A DNA stretch of 64,000 bases from Candidatus Nitrosopumilus sp. (GCA_025699075.1 JAILWG010000003.1:124001-188000), one strand, 5' to 3'. Shown: positions 24,108 to 32,409, numbered from the stretch's first letter. Notes: generated by a model not told the origin, from the letters alone. Translations and numbers: made by a program.

Positions 24108-24488
24108 TTAGTGCTTATGCGTGATATCGAATTTACTTTTCTTTGAGGTAAGTGACTTTGCAACTGGAATCATTTTATCTGCTAATTTTCTAATTTCACG
24201 TTCGTTTTTTTCTGGATGTTTTATGTGTAGACATTCATGATATAGCGTGTTTACAGTTTCAACCTTGGGCTCTGATGCCAAATGGGGATTTAACCATATT
24301 GTACCGCATTCTTTAATGCATTCAGCCCAAACCTCATTTGGTTTAATTTTATTTTTATAGACATAATTTGAAAAATGTTTTCGATCATAAACCAAGACTG
24401 GTTGGATTTTCATTTTTAGCATGTTTTCAAAAGCATTGAGTAGTGTTTGATGCCATTCTTTATCACTTTCAGAAAATTGAAACTTCAT
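24108..24488 (-). CDS. Small HExxH putative metalloprotease
   Basis: Cytosolic protein of 126 residues with the zinc-protease motif HECLH (in NTLYHECLHIKHPEKNE), followed by an acidic/helical segment (KNEREIRKLADKM) that could provide a third ligand. The length and the strand before the motif (GTIWLNPHL) resemble minigluzincin-type minimal metalloproteases. No propeptide or signal sequence is seen. Substrate unknown. Confidence 0.65.
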   Translation of the reverse strand: MKFQFSESDKEWHQTLLNAFENMLKMKIQPVLVYDRKHFSNYVYKNKIKPNEVWAECIKECGTIWLNPHLASEPKVETVNTLYHECLHIKHPEKNEREIRKLADKMIPVAKSLTSKKSKFDITHKH

Positions 24489-24533
24489 CTTATGACATTC
24501 CCTATAATTTTAAAGATATATGTTGTTTAAATT

Positions 24534-24677
24534 TTAATTCTCTATTTCGTCTGCTACTATGGTGTCAAAATTGGTTCCGTCACAATGTGGACAGCTTGTT
24601 ATGATTGTCACTCCTGCTTTCTTGGCAAATACGTTTCCACAGGATTTACAGACACGTAATTCACTTAGTGTAATCAT
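24534..24677 (-). CDS. 47-aa zinc-ribbon microprotein
   Basis: ORF below the track cut-off. Two knuckles, CKSCG and CPHCDG, separated by about 16 residues form a rubredoxin-like zinc ribbon, followed by an acidic tail (IVADEIEN). A TTTAAT box lies about 23-25 nt upstream of the ATG. Confidence 0.65.
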   Translation of the reverse strand: MITLSELRVCKSCGNVFAKKAGVTIITSCPHCDGTNFDTIVADEIEN

Positions 24678-24821
24678 AGAGTCATTTGGTTACTGTATTA
24701 AATAAAATATGTGTTAAATTCCATTCTTTGGAATCCTTGATTTTCACATCCTACATTTCTGAAATTCAATTCTGACAATCAGAATCACTAGTAATATACA
24801 AAGCAGTTCAAAAGATATAAA

Positions 24822-26006
24822 ATGAATTTCCTATTTTTAGGCATTTCAATTATTTTTGTTTTGTCATTTACAACTACTCTAAATGAGGTATATGGTGAAA
24901 CATGGAAAATACAAATTCCTGCAGGTTCTGCTGAGATTAATGCTAGGGCACATTACTTACCATCTGAAATTTCTGTAAGACCTGGTGATAAAGTTGAATG
25001 GGGTAATGCTGATTCTGAATATCATACTGTTACTTCAGGTACTTTGGAAATGGGATCAACTGGAATCTTTGATAGTGGATTTATAGATCCTGGCAGCAAG
25101 TACACGGAAATGTTTGATGAGGAAGATATTGGGGAAATCAAATACTTTTGCAGGATACATCCTTGGATGATTGGAATTATCAATGTGGTGGATCTTGATA
25201 TTGGATTTCAGGTATTTCACAACATAGGTTCTGATGTTTCTAAATTTCCTATAGATATGCCATACAAAGTCCAAAGAAATTTGGTTGATGTAAAAGTAGA
25301 TACCGTTAGAAAAAGTTTAACATTTGATTTTGTTGGAAAAATAAACAATGACAAATTTGTAGCTTATTTATCAGAAGATTTGATAAAAAACCCACAAGCA
25401 GTTTGGATTAATGATAAACAAACCACCAATTACGAAATAACTACAGAAAATGGAATATCTATTTTTAGCATAATTTTAAGTGATCATGCACAACAAGTCA
25501 AAGTTGTAGGAGTAGATGTAATAGGAAAATTTGATCCAAAAGATCACATTCTTGTTAATCAAATACAAGGAATTACTGATAAAATATTCTATGAGCAAGG
25601 AGATGAGATAGTTGTTTCAGGAATAGTCCAGAATCCTGTACAAATATCTAAAATATCTCTGGATATTGTATCACCTAAAGATGTCATTATTTACCACAAG
25701 GAAATTCCGCTGACAGCTCATGCAAAATTTACTGAGACTATACCAACAATTGGAACATTGCATGAATTTGGAGAGTATGGCGTAAAAATTACTGCTCCTG
25801 ATGCAAAGAATGCATTTTTATCATTTACATTTGGTGTGGCTCCAAATGAGTTTCCGTCTCCATTAAAACAGATGAAATCTGGAATTGATGCAGAAAATGT
25901 CCTCTGTAATGAAGGATTGGAATTATTTGTAAAAAAATCCAACGGTAAGGCAATATGTTTACGTGAGTCAACTGCAGAAATTTTGATGAAAAGAGATTGG
26001 ATTTAG
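24822..26006 (+). CDS. Secreted cupredoxin-domain protein
   Basis: A 394-residue exported protein. Residues 1-25 are a signal peptide (cleavage near VYG). Residues 27-124 form a plastocyanin-like domain with a full type-1 copper set: H68 (EYHTVTS), C110, H113 and M116 (YFCRIHPWMIG). The middle (130-345) is beta-rich and looks like Ig-type repeats (EQGDEIVVSGIVQNPVQIS). The last about 33 residues hold a Cys-pair module (CNEGLELFVKKSNGKAIC...STAEILMKRDW) shared with the secreted protein at 3021. Electron transfer at the cell surface, as in copper-based thaumarchaeal respiration, is likely. Confidence 0.85.
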   Translation: MNFLFLGISIIFVLSFTTTLNEVYGETWKIQIPAGSAEINARAHYLPSEISVRPGDKVEWGNADSEYHTVTSGTLEMGSTGIFDSGFIDPGSKYTEMFDEEDIGEIKYFCRIHPWMIGIINVVDLDIGFQVFHNIGSDVSKFPIDMPYKVQRNLVDVKVDTVRKSLTFDFVGKINNDKFVAYLSEDLIKNPQAVWINDKQTTNYEITTENGISIFSIILSDHAQQVKVVGVDVIGKFDPKDHILVNQIQGITDKIFYEQGDEIVVSGIVQNPVQISKISLDIVSPKDVIIYHKEIPLTAHAKFTETIPTIGTLHEFGEYGVKITAPDAKNAFLSFTFGVAPNEFPSPLKQMKSGIDAENVLCNEGLELFVKKSNGKAICLRESTAEILMKRDWI

Positions 26007-26053
26007 TAAAACAATAAAAATTTTCTTTAATCTAGACTTTATAAAAAAATAGA

Positions 26054-26203
26054 TTATTGGGTTTTAATTTTATGTTGGCCCCATTTGAGCTCAAATTCTT
26101 CTTTGGTAATTGGAATTCGAGATTTACACTTTGTACATCTGCGCATTTTAGTGTCCTTTGAATATCTCCAAACATGTGCTTCACTTTTTTGATGACAGTT
26201 CAT
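26054..26203 (-). CDS. 49-aa zinc-ribbon-like microprotein with split motif
   Basis: From ATG 26203 the protein starts MNCHQKS and has a second knuckle CTKC. Codons just upstream (TAG GCA TGT) would complete a CMNC pair, but no start codon precedes the TGT. The TTAAGCGTA promoter is centred 25.5 nt before ATG 26203, supporting this leaderless start. The metal site may therefore use Cys and His at the N-terminus. Confidence 0.55.
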   Translation of the reverse strand: MNCHQKSEAHVWRYSKDTKMRRCTKCKSRIPITKEEFELKWGQHKIKTQ

Positions 26204-26214
26204 ACATGCCTAGT

Positions 26215-26242
26215 TTTTGTATCAACTTAAGCGTATTGGAGT
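26215..26242 (-). promoter_or_regulatory. Promoter of the 49-aa gene, near-identical to 21476..21503
   Basis: On the - strand this reads ACTCCAATACGCTTAAGTTGATACAAAA, 27 of 28 identical to the promoter at 21476. The TT|AA centre is 25.5 nt from the ATG at 26203. The element overlaps the last codons of the upstream gene (LQYA-stop), so coding and promoter signals share the same bases. Confidence 0.5.
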
Positions 26243-26403
26243 TCTGAATCGGTGTCTCTTAATGCAGTTTTTTCATTTACTAGTGCGTCATGATATTTTT
26301 TCAATACTGTATTATCCATACCAGCTTTGAAAAATAGAAATTCTAATTCTAATCTCTTTAATCTATTCATTTCAGCTAATTCTTCTTCAATCCTTTTAGA
26401 CAT
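26227..26403 (-). CDS. 58-aa coiled-coil protein
   Basis: Helical, charged protein (MSKRIEEELAEMNRLKRLELEFLFFKAGMD) likely to form a short coiled coil. A CTTAAG element is centred about 26.5 nt before the ATG, so the transcript is probably leaderless. No family recognised. Confidence 0.55.
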   Translation of the reverse strand: MSKRIEEELAEMNRLKRLELEFLFFKAGMDNTVLKKYHDALVNEKTALRDTDSELQYA

Positions 26404-26477
26404 GATTAATGTTCTAGTTCATTATACTTAAGGGAATGTCTTTTTCATCCTGCAAATATTTTCTTAAAATTTACAAG

Positions 26478-26576
26478 TTATACTGCTTTAAGAGTAAATC
26501 TGCAATGGGTGCAAGATTCATTTTCTTGACTAGAGTAAGACAAACCACAATTTGCACAAATTACGATATCTACCAT
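26478..26576 (-). CDS. 32-aa zinc-ribbon microprotein
   Basis: Minimal zinc ribbon: CANCG, an 11-residue spacer, then CTHC. A TTTTTATG box lies about 25 nt before the ATG. Four tiny - strand genes are clustered here (24534, 26054, 26227, 26478), each with its own apparent promoter. Confidence 0.55.
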   Translation of the reverse strand: MVDIVICANCGLSYSSQENESCTHCRFTLKAV

Positions 26577-26685
26577 GTATATTGAATCAATGATAGTCAT
26601 AAAAACTACCTGTTTGATGTTGTGACTGGTATTTTTTAATGTTGTATGTTTAACACTGTTGGTAGATTAGCAGTGTTCATCTATC

Positions 26686-26958
26686 TCAAATCTTTTTTAA
26701 AATATCTACAATCTCTGAATTACTCTTTATCCAAGTTTTAAGATAAGAGTCAAACAAATTCTCTAAATCATCCACTAATCCGTTCAGCCTAGAATCCGAG
26801 CGGAGTCCTACAAGTGTTTTGCCTACATCATCCAAAATTACACTTAGTTCTTGATTGGATGTCTCCAATTTCTCAATTGCTTCATCTATGCCCATTTCTC
26901 TGATCATGCTGATGAAAATGCCCATTAAATTATGTGTCTGTAAAGATTTTACATACAA
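26686..26958 (-). CDS. Helical hypothetical protein (90 aa)
   Basis: All-helical 90-residue protein with a heptad-like middle (AIEKLETSNQELSVILDDVGKTLVGL). It has no Cys, signal or membrane segment. Alternative starts at internal Met 12 or 18 are possible. No function recognised; it may pair with nearby coiled-coil or regulator proteins. Confidence 0.5.
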   Translation of the reverse strand: MYVKSLQTHNLMGIFISMIREMGIDEAIEKLETSNQELSVILDDVGKTLVGLRSDSRLNGLVDDLENLFDSYLKTWIKSNSEIVDILKKI

Positions 26959-27087
26959 TTGAAATTTGAAAGTCTGCTCTTAGAGTACAAACTGTATGCT
27001 GTGAAAGTATCAAATGCAGAATCAATATTGAAAGTGTAATATTTTAAACGCACAAATCATTATCTAATTTACGCACTAAATCCTATC

Positions 27088-27183
27088 ATGGAAAATACAG
27101 CTGATGGCAATTACAGCATTAAAGATTTACGAAAAATGACAAATGATGTTCTAGTAAAGATGACTGATCTTTCAATGAGATAG
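27088..27183 (+). CDS. 31-aa hypothetical peptide
   Basis: Short ATG ORF (MENTADGNYSIKDLRKMTNDVLVKMTDLSMR) with an amphipathic helix. It is isolated between divergent genes and followed by a small hairpin (TTCCC/GGGAA at 27223..27238). Coding status rests on composition only. Confidence 0.35.
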   Translation: MENTADGNYSIKDLRKMTNDVLVKMTDLSMR

Positions 27184-27222
27184 GTTTAATCCGTCACCAG
27201 TTTATGCTTACTGTATTTGGAT

Positions 27223-27238
27223 TTCCCGTTTGTGGGAA
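27223..27238. terminator. Small hairpin before the receiver gene
   Basis: TTCCC-gtttgt-GGGAA followed by an AT-rich run. It may end the transcript of the small ORF at 27088 or be part of the upstream control region of the receiver-domain gene. Confidence 0.3.
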
Positions 27239-27263
27239 TTAATACTCTAATATAATAATACAA

Positions 27264-27280
27264 AGTATGAATTCCATACT
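27264..27280. promoter_or_regulatory. Palindrome near the start of the receiver-gene transcript
   Basis: AGTATG-aattc-CATACT is a perfect 6-bp inverted repeat. A TATA-like CTAATATAATAATA lies just upstream, so the palindrome would overlap the transcription start, a repressor-type position. The ATG follows about 30 nt later. Confidence 0.4.
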
Positions 27281-27310
27281 ATATGATGAGATATTTGGAG
27301 TTTAGTTTTC

Positions 27311-27916
27311 ATGGTTAGTTGTATTGTAATTGATGATGATCAGGACATTGTTAATGTATTCTGTGACCTGCTTAGTATAATTGAGATTGATGTTCTTGCC
27401 ACAGCTAATGATGGTAAAGATGCTGTAAAATTATATGAAATGCACAAACCGGACATTATTTTTACGGATTTACAGATGCCAAAATATGATGGGTTTTATG
27501 TAGTTGAGAATATCAAGGAAATCTATCCCGATGCCAAATTAGTAGTGATCACGGGAAACCTTAATTCTCAATATGCTAACTTGTTTTCTTTATTGCATGT
27601 ACCTGTAATTAACAAGCCCTTTGAGATTGATGAGATTAAGCAAACCATTGCAGATGTTTTTAACAACAAAGATATATCGATTAGTCCCTTTGAAATAAAA
27701 TATCAATTCAAAGACGACTTGAATTTTTACACATGTACTGTTACATATTTACAATATAGAAATTTGAAAAAATTACCTGTTATTCAAAATTGCGAAATAA
27801 TTGACCCCAAAAAAAATCTACAATTTTATCACGATGAAATGCAAAAAGCCCTCGATTTGGCAATGAAAAATGATACTAGCCATATTCGTAAATTATCGGA
27901 GATTGTAACTAAATGA
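27311..27916 (+). CDS. Receiver-domain (REC) protein without known output domain
   Basis: A 201-residue cytosolic protein. Residues 1-118 are a complete two-component receiver: acidic triad D8-D10 (VIDDDQD), phosphoacceptor D53 (IIFTDLQMPKYDG), T81 (VVITGN) and K102 (VINKPF). The remaining about 80 residues (FEIKYQFKDDLNFYTCTVTYLQYRN...) do not match a known output domain. No histidine kinase is in the window. A winged-helix gene follows 51 nt later, so the two may act together. Confidence 0.85.
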   Translation: MVSCIVIDDDQDIVNVFCDLLSIIEIDVLATANDGKDAVKLYEMHKPDIIFTDLQMPKYDGFYVVENIKEIYPDAKLVVITGNLNSQYANLFSLLHVPVINKPFEIDEIKQTIADVFNNKDISISPFEIKYQFKDDLNFYTCTVTYLQYRNLKKLPVIQNCEIIDPKKNLQFYHDEMQKALDLAMKNDTSHIRKLSEIVTK

Positions 27917-27967
27917 TCATAGAAATAACTCTTAATGCATTTAAAATTAATATGAAAGTATTAACTA

Positions 27968-28588
27968 ATGAATACTATGTCTGAAATTGATACTTTTTTT
28001 GCATCTTCTCTTGAAAGGACCATCCGTGAGAATCTTGGGGATAAAACATTTTCCAGTATTCAAAATAGGTTGTTTGAAAAATATGGCATTTCAATTACTG
28101 AATCCATTAATGATTTCATAAAATTAGATTCTGTTCTAAGAGAGTTTTTTGGAGCAGGTGCACAAGGGTTGGAAAAGAAATTCTTTGATAACATTTGTAG
28201 TATTAAATCTAAAAAAGACAAATCAGAAAACAGATTCACCATATCTGATCCTGAAATGAGTCAATCTATTTTGAAAGCATTCAGTGATGATGAAATGTCA
28301 AAGATCCTCAATGCTTCAATTGGTGAGCCATGGACAATAACAGAAATTTTAGAAAAATTGGATATTCCCAAAACATCTGGATACAGAAAAATTAATTCAC
28401 TAATAGAGCAAGGATTGCTAGTAAAATGTGGTTCTGATTTTACGGAAAACAGAAGAACTGTTGATAAATACAAATCATTATTTGATAATGTGAATATTGA
28501 TTTTAACAATAAAGTTACTGTAAATGTACAGTTTACACCCGAAGTTGTTATGAATAGTACTGTAATACAAACAGTTTATCGTGAATAA
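27968..28588 (+). CDS. Winged-helix transcription regulator
   Basis: A 206-residue protein. A winged-helix of ArsR/MarR-like type lies at about 100-160 (EMSKILNASIGEPWTITEILEKLDIPKTSGYRKINSLIEQGLL). The N-terminal 90 residues are helical and the C-terminus is beta (INVTVNVQFTPEV-like). It sits between the receiver protein and glutamine synthetase, both on the + strand. A role in nitrogen or signal-dependent control is plausible from position only. Confidence 0.75.
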   Translation: MNTMSEIDTFFASSLERTIRENLGDKTFSSIQNRLFEKYGISITESINDFIKLDSVLREFFGAGAQGLEKKFFDNICSIKSKKDKSENRFTISDPEMSQSILKAFSDDEMSKILNASIGEPWTITEILEKLDIPKTSGYRKINSLIEQGLLVKCGSDFTENRRTVDKYKSLFDNVNIDFNNKVTVNVQFTPEVVMNSTVIQTVYRE

Positions 28589-28717
28589 TATTTCTTTAGA
28601 ATGTGGCTTGATTTTTAGATGCTAGTGAATTTACTGGGCGTTCTGATTTTACCTGACTATATTGACAATTCTGCCTTACTAGACAATATTAGTAAAATAA
28701 CTGATTAAACAAACCAG

Positions 28718-30163
28718 TTGAATCCTGAACAAGTTCTACAAGCGATTAAAGACGAAAATATTTCATTTCTTGACTTTTGGTTTGTAGATATTTTTGGAGA
28801 GCTCCATAATGTGGGAATGCCAAGCTACGCAATTGATAAAAACAGCTTTGTAAATGGTCTTGAAAAACTAGATGCAAGTTCAATTGTTGGTTTTAAATCC
28901 GTTAACAACTCTGATATGATTTTGATGCCAGATCCTGAATCGTTTAAAGTTCTTCCAAACGATTATGATCCTGGTAATAGAAAAAATGCCCGAATCTTTT
29001 GTGATCTTTATGATGGTAATACAAACAAAGAATCAAGATATAATCGAGATTCAAGAGGTATTGCACGTAAAGCATCTGAGAAACTCGGAGAATTTGGATT
29101 AACCCATACTAGTTGGGGCCCTGAGATTGAATTTTTTGTATTTGATGCCATCAATGTTTATCCTTCTCCATATGCTGCAACCCATTCTGGTGGTGGCTCT
29201 GGATACTCTATAGAGTCTAAAGAATCTCCTTGGGCAAAGGGGAATGTAAGTACTGCAATAGATTTCAAAGAAGGATATTATCCATCACAACCAAAAGACA
29301 CTCTTAATGGATTTCGAAAAGACGTATGTGATGATTTATACAATTATTTTGGGATAAAAATTGAAGCTGAACATCATGAAGTAGCAACATCTGGTCAATG
29401 TGAAATTAATCTAGTTTATGATGAAATGATTGCCATGGCCGACAATGTTATTGCAGTTAAAAATTTGGTCAAAGTCAAAGCTAAAAGAAAAAATAAAGTT
29501 GCTACTTTTATGCCCAAACCAATTTTTGGTGATAATGCATCTGCAATGCATACTCATCAAAGCTTGTGGAATGAAAAAACAAATGTGATGTATGATAAGG
29601 ATGATGAACAGGCTCAAATGAGCCAGACTGGAAGGTACTATATCGGCGGAATTTTAGATCACGCAAAAGCATTGTGTGCAATATCAAATCCTACAACAAA
29701 TTCTTACAAACGTCTTGTTCCTGGTTTTGAAGCGCCTGTCAATGTTTGTTGGGGCTTGGCAAATAGATCAACTGCTATCCGAGTTCCAATGTATAATCGA
29801 AATCAAGAAAAAAGTAAGAGGATTGAATATCGTGTACCTGATCCAACTGCAAATATCTATCTTTTAGAGGCTGCTTTATTGTTGGCAGGATTAGATGGAA
29901 TAAAAAATAAAACTGACCCTGGTGATCCTGTTGAAGAAAATGTATACAAACTTTCTTCAGAAAAGAAACGAGAATATAATATTGGAACTTTGCCAGTATC
30001 CTTGAAAGGTGCTCTTGATTCACTTACTAGTGATTCAAAATTCTTAGAAAATGTTTTTACCAAAGATTTTCTTGATGCTTACGCTGAAATTAAATACAAA
30101 GAATACACTGCGTTTGCACAAACCCCTACAGCTTGGGAAGTTTCAATGTATGCCGATGCTTAG
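28718..30163 (+). CDS. glnA: Glutamine synthetase
   Basis: Type I glutamine synthetase (481 residues), which makes glutamine from glutamate, ammonium and ATP; it is central to ammonium assimilation in an ammonia oxidiser. Motifs: N-terminal beta-Grasp FVDIFGELHNVGMP, the metal/substrate strand WGPEIEFFVFD, HHEVATSGQCEINL, ATP-binding MHTHQSLW, glutamate-binding NPTTNSYKRLVPGFEAP, and IEYRVPDPTANIYL. The TTG start is preceded by about 130 bp. The PII gene at 39626 and GDH gene at 43120 complete a nitrogen set in this window. Confidence 0.96.
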   Translation: MNPEQVLQAIKDENISFLDFWFVDIFGELHNVGMPSYAIDKNSFVNGLEKLDASSIVGFKSVNNSDMILMPDPESFKVLPNDYDPGNRKNARIFCDLYDGNTNKESRYNRDSRGIARKASEKLGEFGLTHTSWGPEIEFFVFDAINVYPSPYAATHSGGGSGYSIESKESPWAKGNVSTAIDFKEGYYPSQPKDTLNGFRKDVCDDLYNYFGIKIEAEHHEVATSGQCEINLVYDEMIAMADNVIAVKNLVKVKAKRKNKVATFMPKPIFGDNASAMHTHQSLWNEKTNVMYDKDDEQAQMSQTGRYYIGGILDHAKALCAISNPTTNSYKRLVPGFEAPVNVCWGLANRSTAIRVPMYNRNQEKSKRIEYRVPDPTANIYLLEAALLLAGLDGIKNKTDPGDPVEENVYKLSSEKKREYNIGTLPVSLKGALDSLTSDSKFLENVFTKDFLDAYAEIKYKEYTAFAQTPTAWEVSMYADA

Positions 30164-30242
30164 ATTGAATATGAGCCTCTATCTTAGGTTATTATTGAGA
30201 ATTAACAAAAGTTTAGATAAGTAAAATTCTTAATTGTTGTTC

Positions 30243-30953
30243 ATGAATCAGAATGAGAAATTGCTAATCATCGCATTTCCTAGTGCGGGGCTAGTTGGTG
30301 CTTTTGCTATTTCTTATCTTGCAGCTCAATTGCAAATGGAGGATATAGGAGAACTAGAGTTTACAAAAATTTCTCCTTCATATGTAATTAAAGATGGAGA
30401 AATCTATGGGCCTATTAGAATATATCAAAAGGATAATCTTTACGCCATTTTATCTAGTATTCCTTTGAGTAGCAGTTCTACATATGATCTAATAATAAAA
30501 TCAATAGAATTTGCAAAAAATAATAATATTAAAAAAATAATTATTCCGCGTGGCTTAGAAGTAGATGAAAATAACAAAAGCGATCCTATCTCATATGGTT
30601 TGATAGCAAACAAAAACTCAAAATCTCTTTTAGATGAATATCATTTACCGATTATTCCTGGAGCAACCATTCTTGGTGCTGATGCAAGTGTTATTTCAGC
30701 ACTGAAAAATTCTGAAATATCTGGTATTATTTTATACACTACTTGCAGAATGATGTTTCCTGATGATGATGCCATCATCAAATCAATTAAAACACTTGCC
30801 GATATCATTAAAGTCAAAGTGGAGACTGATAAATTTGAGGAAAGATTGGAGATGATAAGTAAAAAAAATGAACAACTAATAAAAGAAACTAGAAATTATT
30901 TTGAAAATTCCTCGGGAGCATCTGCTTCTATTCCTCCTCCTGGTGTGGCATAA
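30243..30953 (+). CDS. PAC2-family protein
   Basis: About 236 residues of PAC2 fold, related to proteasome-assembly chaperone 2. It has the N-terminal LLIIAFPSAGLVGAFAISYLAAQ and mid-domain IPLSSSSTYDLIIKSIEFAKNN, then a long helix (FEERLEMISKKNEQLIKET) and a disordered Pro-rich C-terminus. I use ATG 30243 rather than the track's TTG 30234. Archaeal members are thought to bind proteasome-related complexes, though roles are not settled. The C-terminus lacks the hydrophobic-Tyr-x motif of proteasome activators. Confidence 0.8.
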   Translation: MNQNEKLLIIAFPSAGLVGAFAISYLAAQLQMEDIGELEFTKISPSYVIKDGEIYGPIRIYQKDNLYAILSSIPLSSSSTYDLIIKSIEFAKNNNIKKIIIPRGLEVDENNKSDPISYGLIANKNSKSLLDEYHLPIIPGATILGADASVISALKNSEISGIILYTTCRMMFPDDDAIIKSIKTLADIIKVKVETDKFEERLEMISKKNEQLIKETRNYFENSSGASASIPPPGVA

Positions 30954-30979
30954 CTTCTAACAAAACAATTTGATTCTAA

Positions 30980-31861
30980 TTGCCAATTCAAAACAAAAAA
31001 CTAAAACAGTTAATGGATGAATTTGTCTCAAAATTAGTAAAAGATTACCCTGATGAAATTGTCTCTTTTGTACTGTTTGGCTCTGCAACAACTGGGGAGT
31101 GGATACGCGGAAAATCTGACATTGATTGCATTATAATCGTTAAAAACAAAAAATTATGTCAAGAAATTGAAAAGTATCTAAACAATCTCTTACTATCTCT
31201 TGATGCAAAATATGATTTGAAACTATCTGATACATGTACATCCTACAAAAAAACTGACAATCCTGCACTGAATCTAATCTTCAAGACTGAAAACAAAATG
31301 ATGTTTGGACAGCCATTCTATGTGGTATCTGAAGACCAATTAGACTTGAACGGATTTAAAATTCACAAAGATCTCAAAGCCGAACTTGGAACAAGAACGA
31401 TAGTGTCCCTTGGATTATTCTTACAGCGAATAAAAAATACGGGAATCATATTGTATGGTAGAGATATCCGAAAAGATATTCCAAAAACAGTTCCAGTAAT
31501 TGAAAAAGTCAAGGCGTCATTTAATGCAATGTTGCTTTTAATGATGAGTTTCGTGATCTTCCCATATAGTCCTAAATCTGCATTCTCTCATGCAGTAAAG
31601 GCAAATTTTTGGGCATGCGATGACGTACTTTTTGCATTAGACAAACCACTATCCACTACAAGGCAAGAAGTAAAAGAAATCTGTTCTCTTTTTGATAGGT
31701 CTGAAATTGATTCTGATCATTTGATGTTGTCCTTGGAATACAAAAAAACCAAAGATGATCTAAAACTGGGTAAAAGGTTTGTTTTGGGATATATGCTAAA
31801 AAGTACAAAGTTTGTTTATGGGTTATATGCTGTTGCCTTGAGAAAGATATTCAAATTATAA
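30980..31861 (+). CDS. Nucleotidyltransferase-superfamily protein
   Basis: A 293-residue protein with the polymerase-beta-type nucleotidyltransferase signature GSATTGEWIRGKSDIDCIIIV (G-S-x-D-x-D) at about residues 34-55. The helical C-terminal domain (MMSFVIFPYSPKSAFSHAVKANFWACDDVLF) resembles substrate-binding helices of minimal NTases. TTG start. Known relatives act as antibiotic adenylyltransferases, tRNA- or protein-modifying enzymes or MNT toxins/antitoxins; the substrate here cannot be assigned. Confidence 0.75.
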   Translation: MPIQNKKLKQLMDEFVSKLVKDYPDEIVSFVLFGSATTGEWIRGKSDIDCIIIVKNKKLCQEIEKYLNNLLLSLDAKYDLKLSDTCTSYKKTDNPALNLIFKTENKMMFGQPFYVVSEDQLDLNGFKIHKDLKAELGTRTIVSLGLFLQRIKNTGIILYGRDIRKDIPKTVPVIEKVKASFNAMLLLMMSFVIFPYSPKSAFSHAVKANFWACDDVLFALDKPLSTTRQEVKEICSLFDRSEIDSDHLMLSLEYKKTKDDLKLGKRFVLGYMLKSTKFVYGLYAVALRKIFKL

Positions 31862-32022
31862 TTTTTACAAAATTATGATGAAACTTAAGACCAACAACGA
31901 TTAGTTATTTGGTGAGAGTTCCAACTGAATTAATCATTGCAAATTGGTATTTAGGGGGTGCTGAGAATTTGTATGAACGATTTATTCGTGTCTTTTTTAT
32001 ACAAATTTGAAAAACTAACATC

Positions 32023-32136
32023 AAATAGATAGGATGGAGGCTATTCCCAGACCGTTTACCTCACACCATCTATTTACAATGTTGGGAACATTTACGATTA
32101 TCTGCGTCTGTTTTTAGCCTCAAAATGATGCCTATC
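32023..32136 (+). ncRNA. Candidate structured RNA
   Basis: In a 338-bp gap without a gene, three nested inverted repeats can fold together: GATAGG/CCTATC (32028-32033, 32131-32136), GAGGCTA/TAGCCTC (32037-32043, 32115-32121) and TTCCCA/TGGGAA (32044-32049, 32083-32088). The last two stack into a 13-bp helix on the 5' side. A TATA-like TTTTTTATAC lies about 25 nt before 32023. The repeats work on either strand, so the strand is inferred from the promoter only. No known RNA family is recognised. Confidence 0.45.
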
Positions 32137-32199
32137 CACGTAAATCACAATTAAACAAAATTCTTTTCCTACAAATGACTAAAGGTCTTTGATTTGCAA

Positions 32200-32316
32200 T
32201 TATTTGCTTCCTATTGTTGCATAGTATAAAATCAATGCAATTGCTAAAAACAAGGCTGATAGGGTTCCCAGAATAAAACCATCTATGTTCTTTATTTTTT
32301 CTAATATGTTACCCAT
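32200..32316 (-). CDS. 38-aa single-pass membrane peptide
   Basis: ATG ORF below the track cut-off: a short basic N-terminus (MGNILEKIKNIDG) followed by one transmembrane helix (FILGTLSALFLAIALILYY). Codon use is typical of the window. Small membrane subunits of this kind occur in respiratory complexes of this lineage, but no assignment is possible. Confidence 0.5.
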   Translation of the reverse strand: MGNILEKIKNIDGFILGTLSALFLAIALILYYATIGSK

Positions 32317-32409
32317 AACTTCAATTGCACATTATGGAATATAATTATGATGTCTTTTTTTTCACTAGTGGTAAACACAATTCATCTAAATTACAATGAT
32401 GGGTAGAAC

